From the NCBI RefSeq assembly GCF_019797845.1, contig NZ_CP081864.1:1302001-1366000 (forward strand): a stretch of 64,000 nucleotides of DNA, written 5' to 3'. Origin of the DNA: Symbiopectobacterium purcellii. GTDB taxonomy: Bacteria; Pseudomonadota; Gammaproteobacteria; Enterobacterales; Enterobacteriaceae. A program made the translations under genes and the position numbers. Shown one piece after another: positions 57,990-64,000 of this stretch (the first letter of the stretch is position 1; each line of letters opens with the position of its first letter). The notes beneath the pieces were generated by a model. It had not been told where the DNA came from. It did no database searches and saw only the letters and a list, made by a program, of their open reading frames with translations.

Positions 57990-58646
57990 GTGCAACGAGC
58001 GCGATGTTACTTATTGGGCTAGCGGGCCGTGGTGCTGGAATTGGAGCCGCCACTGTCACTGCAAAGCCAACAGCGTATCTGGGGGTTGGCTGAGCGTCTT
58101 CAACAGCATGAAGCGGTTGAAGCGGCGATCCCTGGGATGAATAACCTGACGGTGGTGTTAGCCCACCCGCAGTTGGCAGCGCGCGATGCTATCGAACGTT
58201 TGCAGCGCTGGTGGGAGGAGAGTGAATCGGTAACGCTCGACGCGAGGGATATCACGATTCCGGTGGTGTATGGCGGCGACGCTGGCCCGGATTTGTTGCA
58301 GGTGGCGGCGCATTGCCAGCTTTCTCCTCGTCAGGTGGTGGAAGCGCATGCTGCGGTGCACTACGTGGTCTACTTTCTGGGTTTTCAGCCGGGATTTCCT
58401 TATCTGGCGGGGTTGCCAGAGCGCCTTCATACTCCACGGCGTGCAGAGCCGCGCCTGAGTGTGCCCGCTGGTAGTGTAGGTATCGGTGGCCGGCAAACCG
58501 GTATTTACCCGCTGGCAACCCCCGGAGGGTGGCAGTTGATTGGCCGAACGTCAGTTGCGCTGTTCGATCCGAACGCGGAGCCACCCACGTTGCTGCGTCC
58601 GGGTGATAACGTGCGCTTTGTACCGCAACCGGAGGGCCTATGCTAA
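57990..58646 (+). pseudogene. pxpB: 5-oxoprolinase subunit PxpB, interrupted by an in-frame TAG
   Basis: From the GTG at 57990 the frame reads MQRARCYLLG, then TAG at 58020-58022, then [10 protein letters not shown] and onward to the stop at 58644-58646. E. coli PxpB reads the same with glutamate at that place, and the total of 218 codons equals the E. coli length, so only one codon is damaged. PxpB, PxpC and PxpA together hydrolyse 5-oxoproline to glutamate with ATP. An internal GTG at 58029 could restart translation without the first 13 residues, but it has no good ribosome site. Whether some activity remains is unknown. The rest (for example '[13 protein letters not shown]' and '[20 protein letters not shown]') is intact, so the mutation looks recent. 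Confidence 0.85.
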
Positions 58647-59572
58647 AGATCATTCATGCCGGGCTGCATACTTCGGTGCAGGATGCCGGGCGTCACCATC
58701 TGCGTCACCTGGGCATCAGTCAGTCTGGCGCGCTGGACACGCCAGCGCTAAGCATCGCCAATTTATTGGTGGGCAACGCAATGTCCGAAGCCGGGCTGGA
58801 AATTACGCTCGGAAAATTCGCAGCGACCTTTACCTCATCCTGCTGGATTGCGTTGACGGGCGCCGATAGTCACGCCGAGCTCGACGGGAAACCGGTCTGG
58901 ACCGGCTGGCGCTTTCATGTGAAAGCGGGGCAAACGCTCAGGCTGCGTATGCCGCGCCGAGGCATGCGCAGTTATCTGGCCATTTCGGGTGGCCTGGGGC
59001 TACCGGATGTGCTCGGGTCACTCAGTACCGATTTGAAAGCCGGATTTGGTGGTTATCTTGGTCGCCCGCTTCAGGATGGCGATACGCTTCCACTGAAAAA
59101 AGCGGCCTACCGCAAGCCACATAAGCCTGTGGGCATCAAGCAAATTCTGTTCAGTAATCGGGTGCGGGTACTTCCCGGGCCGGAATATCATGAATTCAGT
59201 GAAGAGGCGCGTGACACATTCTGGCGCACAGGGTGGCAATTGAGTCCACAGAGTAACCGTATGGGATATCGGTTACAGGGACCTGCGCTGACACGTATCA
59301 CATCGCGAGAACTTTTTTCACACGGCGTGCTGCCGGGAGTCATTCAGGTGCCGCACAGTGGTCAACCGATCTTGTTACTGGCAGATGCGCAGACCACCGG
59401 GGGCTACCCACGCATTGCCTGCGTGATTGACGCGGATTTATTCCATCTGGCGCAGATTCGACTCGGTGAACCGATACATTTCATTCCCTGCACGCTGGAC
59501 GACGCCCTGCGTGCGTCAGAGGCGCAAAGGCGTTATCTGGAACAACTGGCGTGGAGGCTCAATGATTATTGA
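58640..59572 (+). CDS. pxpC: 5-oxoprolinase subunit PxpC
   Basis: PxpC is the KipA/urea-amidolyase-like subunit of the ATP-dependent 5-oxoprolinase. The 310-residue product has normal length and conserved motifs '[11 protein letters not shown]', '[19 protein letters not shown]' and '[20 protein letters not shown]' near residue 240. The start overlaps the pxpB stop, so translation would normally be coupled to pxpB; the nonsense codon in pxpB could therefore lower PxpC synthesis. Confidence 0.93.
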   Translation: MLKIIHAGLHTSVQDAGRHHLRHLGISQSGALDTPALSIANLLVGNAMSEAGLEITLGKFAATFTSSCWIALTGADSHAELDGKPVWTGWRFHVKAGQTLRLRMPRRGMRSYLAISGGLGLPDVLGSLSTDLKAGFGGYLGRPLQDGDTLPLKKAAYRKPHKPVGIKQILFSNRVRVLPGPEYHEFSEEARDTFWRTGWQLSPQSNRMGYRLQGPALTRITSRELFSHGVLPGVIQVPHSGQPILLLADAQTTGGYPRIACVIDADLFHLAQIRLGEPIHFIPCTLDDALRASEAQRRYLEQLAWRLNDY

Positions 59573-60299
59573 TTTAAATGCCGATCTGGGCGAAGGCGGT
59601 CGCCACGATGAAGCGCTATTGCAACTGGTGACGTCTGCCAATATTGCCTGTGGGTTTCATGCGGGCGATGCTCAAACCATGCGCCAGTCGGTGCGCTGGG
59701 GGATGCGTTACGGCGTGGCGCTGGGTGCCCATCCCAGCTTTTTGGATCGGGAAAATTTTGGCCGTAAAGCGATGTCAGTATCCGCAGACACGGTCTTCGC
59801 TCAGGTAGTGTATCAACTGGGGGCGTTAAGTGCGATTGTGGCGGTTGAAGGTGGCAGGCTGACGCATGTCAAACCGCACGGCATGCTGTATAACCAGGCT
59901 GCGCGCGATCCCATGCTGGCCGATGCGATTGCGCGTGCGGTGAAATCGGTGAATCCGGCGTTGCGGCTGGTCGGGCTAGCGGGAAGTGAATTGATTCACG
60001 CGGGGCAGCGTCTGGGATTGGCAACACGGCAGGAGGTGTTTGCCGATCGCGGTTACCTGCCGGACGGCACGCTGGTGCCGCGTGACCAACCTGCCGCGTT
60101 GATCAAAAGCGATGAGTTGGCGCTGGCGCAAACGCTGGAGATGATTAAACGGCGAAGGGTGCGGGCCAGCGATGGCACCTGGGTTGACGTAGAGGCCGAT
60201 ACGGTTTGTCTTCATGGCGACGGCGATCATGCACTGCTGTTTGCGCGCAAGCTGCGTCAGTGTTTCAATGAGCACCAGATTCAGGTTAGGGCGGCGTAA
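59562..60299 (+). CDS. pxpA: 5-oxoprolinase subunit PxpA (LamB/YcsF family)
   Basis: PxpA is the TIM-barrel-like LamB/YcsF subunit of 5-oxoprolinase. The 245-residue product begins [12 protein letters not shown] and has '[19 protein letters not shown]', '[15 protein letters not shown]' and '[12 protein letters not shown]' motifs. The start at 59562 overlaps the pxpC stop by 11 bases; the longer frame from 59427 lies within pxpC and is not real. It ends 20 bases before pcp. Confidence 0.94.
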   Translation: MIIDLNADLGEGGRHDEALLQLVTSANIACGFHAGDAQTMRQSVRWGMRYGVALGAHPSFLDRENFGRKAMSVSADTVFAQVVYQLGALSAIVAVEGGRLTHVKPHGMLYNQAARDPMLADAIARAVKSVNPALRLVGLAGSELIHAGQRLGLATRQEVFADRGYLPDGTLVPRDQPAALIKSDELALAQTLEMIKRRRVRASDGTWVDVEADTVCLHGDGDHALLFARKLRQCFNEHQIQVRAA

Positions 60300-60319
60300 C
60301 GCACAAGTAGATATAAAAT

Positions 60320-60967
60320 ATGAAAATTGTTTTAGTGACCGCGTTTGAACCCTTTGACGGCGAAGCCATTAATCCGTCTTGGGAAGCGGTCAAGGTATTG
60401 CAAGGACGTGAGATTGCTGGCGCACGGGTGGTAACCTGCCAATTAGCCTGCGTGTTTGACCTTGCTTTGCAGCAGCTTAACGCCGCGCTGGCTGAACATC
60501 AGCCCGACTGCGTGCTGGCGGTGGGGCAAGCCGGAGGCCGCGCCGAGATCACCGTTGAACGGATTGCCATCAATATTAATGATGCGCGTATTCCTGACAA
60601 TCAGGGTAAGCAGCCCATTGATACCCCGGTGATCCCAGGGGGACCAGACGCCTATTTTTCCACCTTACCGATTAAATCGATGGTTAATACATTACGCGAG
60701 CAGGGTATTCCCGCTTCGGTGTCCCACACCGCAGGCACCTTCGTGTGCAATCATGTGATGTACGGCTTATTGCACGCGCTGGCACAGTACCCGGATGCGG
60801 CCAGCGGTGGGTTTGTTCATATTCCTTATGCACCGGAACAGGCTGCGCGCCATCCTGGCGAGCCATCCATGCCGATTGCTATGGTGACGCAGGCGCTGGT
60901 TTCCATGATTGCTGTCGCGGTGACCCAGCAGCAAGACGCGATTATTTCTGGCGGTACCACGCATTAG
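60320..60967 (+). CDS. pcp: Pyrrolidone-carboxylate peptidase (pyroglutamyl peptidase I)
   Basis: Pcp removes N-terminal pyroglutamate from peptides, releasing 5-oxoproline. The 215-residue C15 cysteine peptidase has '[20 protein letters not shown]' at the N terminus (quoted in part), the catalytic glutamate in '[21 protein letters not shown]', cysteine in '[18 protein letters not shown]' near residue 143 and histidine in '[12 protein letters not shown]' near 167. It directly follows pxpBCA, whose product destroys 5-oxoproline, so the operon links release and use of the same compound. E. coli lacks pcp. Confidence 0.95.
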   Translation: MKIVLVTAFEPFDGEAINPSWEAVKVLQGREIAGARVVTCQLACVFDLALQQLNAALAEHQPDCVLAVGQAGGRAEITVERIAININDARIPDNQGKQPIDTPVIPGGPDAYFSTLPIKSMVNTLREQGIPASVSHTAGTFVCNHVMYGLLHALAQYPDAASGGFVHIPYAPEQAARHPGEPSMPIAMVTQALVSMIAVAVTQQQDAIISGGTTH

Positions 60968-61003
60968 CATCTGGGCAAATACCCAACCAGAAAGGAGAGA
61001 TTG

Positions 61004-61795
61004 ATGCCTGAGGGGCCAGAGATCCGCCGTGCCGCCGACGCATTAGCCGCAGCGGTGGCAGGGGAGCCGTTAACCGGAGTGTGGTTTGCTTTCCCTGAAT
61101 TAAAACCTTACGAAACTGAGCTTACAGGACAGAGGATTGAAAAGCTGTAAACGCGTGGTAAAGCGCTGCTCACCTACTTTTCTACTGGGCGGGTGCTTTA
61201 TACCCATAACCAGCTTTATGGCCTGTGGCGCGTTGTTGAGGCGGGCGTGACGCCAGACACCAAACGCGATTTGCGCGTACGCTTGGAAACGCAACACCGT
61301 GCAATTCTACTCTATAGCGCCTCGGATATTGCCATGCTCACGCCGGATGCGCTTGCGGCACATCCTTTCTTGCAGCGCATTGGCCCTGATGTCCTCGATA
61401 TGCATGTCACTCCGCAGCAAGTCCAGGCCCGATTGTTAAGCGAGCGGTTTCGCCGCCGTCGCCTGAGTGGTTTGTTACTCGATCAGGCTTTTTTAGCCGG
61501 ACTGGGCAACTATTTGCGTGCGGAGATTTTATGGCACGCGGCGCTGTCGCCCCAGCACACGGCGGTGACGTTGGATGAGGGGCAACGAACCAAACTGAGT
61601 GACGCGTTATTATCACTGCCGCGCCTTTCCTATCACACGCGGGGAACGGTGGATGACAACCACCATCACGGCGCGTTGTTCCGTTTTAAGGTTTTTGACC
61701 GTGAAGGAGAACCGTGCGAGCGCTGTGGGCAAGCTATCGTGCGCACCATGCTCTCGTCGCGCCCGTTTTTCTGGTGCCCACATTGCCAGCATTGA
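61004..61795 (+). pseudogene. nei: Endonuclease VIII, interrupted by an in-frame TAA
   Basis: Read through, the frame has 263 codons like E. coli Nei: [20 protein letters not shown] at the start and a zinc finger at the end (CERCGQ and CPHCQH). Codon 49, at 61148-61150, is TAA where E. coli has a glutamate codon (VETRGKALL against L-stop-TRGKALL). Nei removes oxidised pyrimidines using Pro1 (after Met removal), Glu2 and Lys52 near the N terminus. A restart downstream, for instance near 61193, would lack all three catalytic residues, so no active enzyme is expected. A ribosome site AAGGAGAG precedes the ATG. The rest of the frame is unbroken, pointing to a recent event or a base-call error. 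Confidence 0.88.
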
Positions 61796-61801
61796 GACGT
61801 A

Positions 61802-61828
61802 AAAAAGCCGGGAAAACCCGGCTTTTTG
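61802..61828. terminator. Terminator between nei and gltA
   Basis: AAAAAGCCGGG pairs with CCCGGCTTTTT around AAAA, in the gap between convergent nei and gltA. It can act on both strands. Confidence 0.92.
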
Positions 61829-61852
61829 ATGTTTTTGCCTTACTGATGATGC

Positions 61853-63139
61853 TTAGCGATGGTTGAGCGAAGAGGTGAAGTCGCGTTTGTCGTAGCCGGT
61901 ATACAGCTGACGCGGACGCGCAATCTTCAGGCCGTCGTCGTGCATTTCGTTCCAGTGGGCAATCCAGCCGACGGTCCGTGCCATCGCGAAGATTACGGTA
62001 AACATGGAAGACGGAATGCCCATCGCTTTCAAGATGATACCTGAGTAGAAATCCACGTTGGGGTAGAGTTTCTTCTCGATAAAATAGGGATCGTTGAGCG
62101 CGATGTGTTCCAGCTCCATGGCCACTTCCAGCAGGTCATCTTTCATGCCCAGCTCTTTAAGCACTTCATGACAGGTTTCACGCATCACGGTGGCGCGTGG
62201 GTCATAATTTTTATAGACCCGGTGGCCGAAGCCCATCAGACGGAACGAGTCGTTCTTGTCTTTGGCGCGTCTGACGAATTCAGGAATGTGTTCAACCGAG
62301 TTGATCTCTTCCAGCATACGCAGACAGGCTTCGTTAGCACCGCCGTGTGCCGGTCCCCATAGCGACGCGATGCCCGCAGCGATACAGGCAAACGGGTTGG
62401 CGCCGGAAGAACCTGCGGTACGCACCGTTGAGGTGGACGCGTTCTGTTCATGATCGGCATGCAGGATCAGGATGCGGTCCATTGCGCGTTCCAGTACCGG
62501 ATTCACCACATACTCTTCACACGGCGTAGCAAACATCATATGCAGGAAATTGCCGGCATAGGACAGGTCGTTACGCGGGTAAACGAACGGCTGACCGAGG
62601 GAGTATTTGTAACACATGGCGGCCACGGTCGGCATTTTGGACAGCAGGCGATACGCGGCAATTTCGCGGTGACGCTCAATGCTGATATCCAGTGAGTCGT
62701 GGTAGAACGCTGCCAATGCACCGGTTACGCCGCACAACACCGCCATCGGGTGAGAGTCGCGACGGAAACCGTGGAACAGACGCGTAATCTGTTCGTGGAT
62801 CATGGTGTGACGCGTTACCGTGGTTTTAAAGGTGTCAAACTGCTCCGACGTTGGCGCTTCGCCGAACAGCAGAATGTAGCAGACTTCCAGATAGGTGGAT
62901 TTCTCCGCCAACTGGTCGATAGGGAAGCCGCGATGCAGCAGCACCCCTTTGTCACCGTCGATGTAGGTGATTTTGGATTCGCAAGACGCCGTGGAGGTAA
63001 ATCCCGGATCGAACGTGAAAAAGCCTTTGGAACCGAGGCTACGGATATCAATTTCATCTTGCCCAAGCGTGCCGGACAACACATCAAGCTCGATGGGCTC
63101 TTTACCATTTAGGGTAAGTGTCGCTTTCTTATCAGCCAT
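61853..63139 (-). CDS. gltA: Citrate synthase (type II, hexameric)
   Basis: GltA condenses oxaloacetate and acetyl-CoA at the entry to the TCA cycle. The 428-residue product has the N-terminal NADH-binding domain typical of Gram-negative type II enzymes, '[20 protein letters not shown]' near residue 227, the catalytic histidine in '[16 protein letters not shown]' near 306 and the catalytic aspartate in '[16 protein letters not shown]' near 363. It is divergent from sdhC, as in E. coli. Confidence 0.97.
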   Translation of the reverse strand: MADKKATLTLNGKEPIELDVLSGTLGQDEIDIRSLGSKGFFTFDPGFTSTASCESKITYIDGDKGVLLHRGFPIDQLAEKSTYLEVCYILLFGEAPTSEQFDTFKTTVTRHTMIHEQITRLFHGFRRDSHPMAVLCGVTGALAAFYHDSLDISIERHREIAAYRLLSKMPTVAAMCYKYSLGQPFVYPRNDLSYAGNFLHMMFATPCEEYVVNPVLERAMDRILILHADHEQNASTSTVRTAGSSGANPFACIAAGIASLWGPAHGGANEACLRMLEEINSVEHIPEFVRRAKDKNDSFRLMGFGHRVYKNYDPRATVMRETCHEVLKELGMKDDLLEVAMELEHIALNDPYFIEKKLYPNVDFYSGIILKAMGIPSSMFTVIFAMARTVGWIAHWNEMHDDGLKIARPRQLYTGYDKRDFTSSLNHR

Positions 63140-63586
63140 TTACAGTCTCCTTAGCGCTTTAATTTTAAAAATTTATCACCGAAGAAATACCGTTATGCCT
63201 GTACACCGAACGGAGAAACTCGGTCAAAACGCCGAGGTCTTGGCATTTGCACCTATCAGGATACAGCATCGGGCAGTGGCCGGGCTCACCACCCCATCAA
63301 AGGAAAACCGTGTTCTTCTGGTTAGTAGCGATTCTCTAAATTCTAGTCTACTCTAGTCATTAACATGACTTTATACGTGGAATTCGACTTTCCACTGTTA
63401 CACAAGTTATGTCACTTGGGGAAGCCTATCTTGAATTCTTTAACGGGCGACTTTCAGATTACAGCTCTATTTGTAATTTAATTGTTTAATACATGTCAAA
63501 TGAGTTGGTTAATTTTATATAAAATGTGAAATAAGTGATCTCACTCACTGTTTAGCCGAAATGTCACTAAACAATTTGTGGGCTAA
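63140..63586. other. Divergent gltA-sdh control region
   Basis: This AT-rich stretch of about 450 bases has no supported gene. By analogy with E. coli it should carry the gltA promoter and ArcA, CRP and other regulator sites, but I did not identify individual boxes with confidence. Confidence 0.45.
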
Positions 63587-63615
63587 TTGTAATAAGATTG
63601 TGAAGTACTTATACT
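63587..63615 (+). promoter_or_regulatory. sdhC promoter
   Basis: TTGTAA at 63587-63592 and TATACT at 63610-63615 are spaced by exactly 17 bases, leaving a leader of about 170 bases before sdhC. Confidence 0.75.
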
Positions 63616-63657
63616 CGCGTCAGGTCTCCGGAACCCCCTGAAGTAGGAGCACCCAGC

Positions 63658-63681
63658 GTGAATAAGTCATGTGCCGTTTAA
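63658..63681 (+). other. Possible seven-codon leader frame upstream of sdhC
   Basis: GTG at 63658 follows AGGAG at a spacing of eight bases and opens MNKSCAV before a TAA stop. It lies inside the predicted sdhC leader. Translation is conjecture. Confidence 0.25.
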
Positions 63682-63791
63682 CATGGGATGTTGACGTTAA
63701 GGCCAACGTATCACCCGGAAGCATGTGGCTGCATTCTTCGCGCTGTCTGACCTAGTTACAGGTCCGGAGGAACGAAAAATAATAAAGGTGT

Positions 63792-64000
63792 GTGGGCAAA
63801 TCCGTGAAAAAACAAAGACCTGTCAATCTGGATCTGCAAACGGTCCAGTTTCCCGTAACTGCGATAGCCTCAATTCTTCACCGTGTCTCTGGCGTCATTA
63901 CCTTTGTGGCCGTCGGCATTCTGCTGTGGCTGCTCGGGCACTCTCTTGCTTCAGAAGAGGGATTTCTGTACGCCGCGGCCATTCTGGATAGCGTGATTGT
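63792..64000 (+). CDS. sdhC: Succinate dehydrogenase cytochrome b556 subunit SdhC (partial)
   Basis: SdhC anchors succinate dehydrogenase in the inner membrane and helps bind heme b and ubiquinone. The visible 69 residues read MGKSVKKQRPVNLDLQTVQF and continue with 'FPVTAIASILHRVSGVITF', which carries the quinone-site serine and arginine, and the first membrane segment. The GTG start at 63792 follows AAAGG and aligns with the E. coli N terminus. The gene runs off the window end. A longer frame at 63725 in another phase is not coding. Confidence 0.93.
   Translation, partial: MGKSVKKQRPVNLDLQTVQFPVTAIASILHRVSGVITFVAVGILLWLLGHSLASEEGFLYAAAILDSVI

Noticed and set aside
61193..61795. Separate 200-codon gene downstream of the nei stop codon
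   Set aside because: It is the remainder of nei in the same frame and lacks the catalytic N terminus; it is described as part of the pseudogene.
63725..63991. 88-codon frame over the start of sdhC
   Set aside because: It is in a different phase from the clear SdhC sequence and has no family resemblance.

Overview
The window is a chromosome segment from an enterobacterium (order Enterobacterales). Gene content and order follow the E. coli 14-17 min region: cspE-crcB-tatE-lipA-lipB-ybeD-dacA-rlpA-rodA-mrdA-rlmH-rsfS-nadD-holA-lptE-leuS-ybeL-gltLKJI-lnt-corC-ybeY-ybeZ-miaB-ubiF-tRNAs-asnB-nagCAB-nagE-glnS-fur-fldA-ybfE-ybfF-seqA-pgm-kdpE-ybfA-ybgA-phrB-ybgI-pxpBCA-nei-gltA-sdhC. Several ERIC elements, an M15 peptidase gene between dapE and ypfN, and a pcp gene attached to pxpBCA fit a plant- or environment-associated relative (Pectobacteriaceae such as Dickeya, Brenneria or Lonsdalea). 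The genus is inference.

Layout. 1-3.6 kb holds a LysR regulator facing ypfN, an M15 peptidase, dapE and yffB (all minus strand), then the tiny ypfM gene; this block is not next to cspE in E. coli, so 3.6-4.7 kb, which carries a racemase gene, is a synteny junction. 4.7-31 kb is the dense housekeeping block: cold-shock protein, fluoride channel, TatE, lipoate synthesis, cell elongation and wall enzymes, NAD synthesis, DNA polymerase III delta, LPS assembly, LeuRS, glutamate/aspartate ABC uptake, apolipoprotein N-acyltransferase, the YbeZ-YbeY-CorC group and MiaB. 31-34 kb has ubiF, an SMR exporter, a newly recognised type I toxin-antitoxin-like locus and a six-gene Met/Leu/Gln tRNA operon. 34-41 kb covers asnB and the divergent nagBAC/nagE loci for N-acetylglucosamine use. 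41-50.5 kb holds glnS, fur, fldA, an inserted chemoreceptor gene, ybfE, ybfF, seqA and pgm. 50.5-54.2 kb is the most accessory stretch: a LuxR-type regulator, AT-rich DNA, an EamA transporter and an orphan kdpE left after loss of kdpFABCD. 54.2-64 kb carries ybfA, ybgA, photolyase, ybgI, the 5-oxoproline genes with pcp, a broken nei, gltA and the start of sdhC.

Most notable. (1) At 32.74-33.25 kb a 27-residue hydrophobic protein closely resembling the E. coli toxin DinQ has its Shine-Dalgarno locked in a hairpin. A separate small RNA gene just upstream (promoter, about 80 nt, strong terminator) begins with 21 nt that pair without a gap to the toxin leader. This is a DinQ/AgrB-like type I module with an antisense gene in tandem orientation. 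(2) pxpB and nei each carry one in-frame nonsense codon in otherwise full-length frames. (3) Long ERIC elements carry one or two extra internal blocks. (4) NagE is an EIICB protein without the EIIA domain found in E. coli. Genes expected from the E. coli order but absent are kdpFABCD, nagD, cobC and chiPQ.
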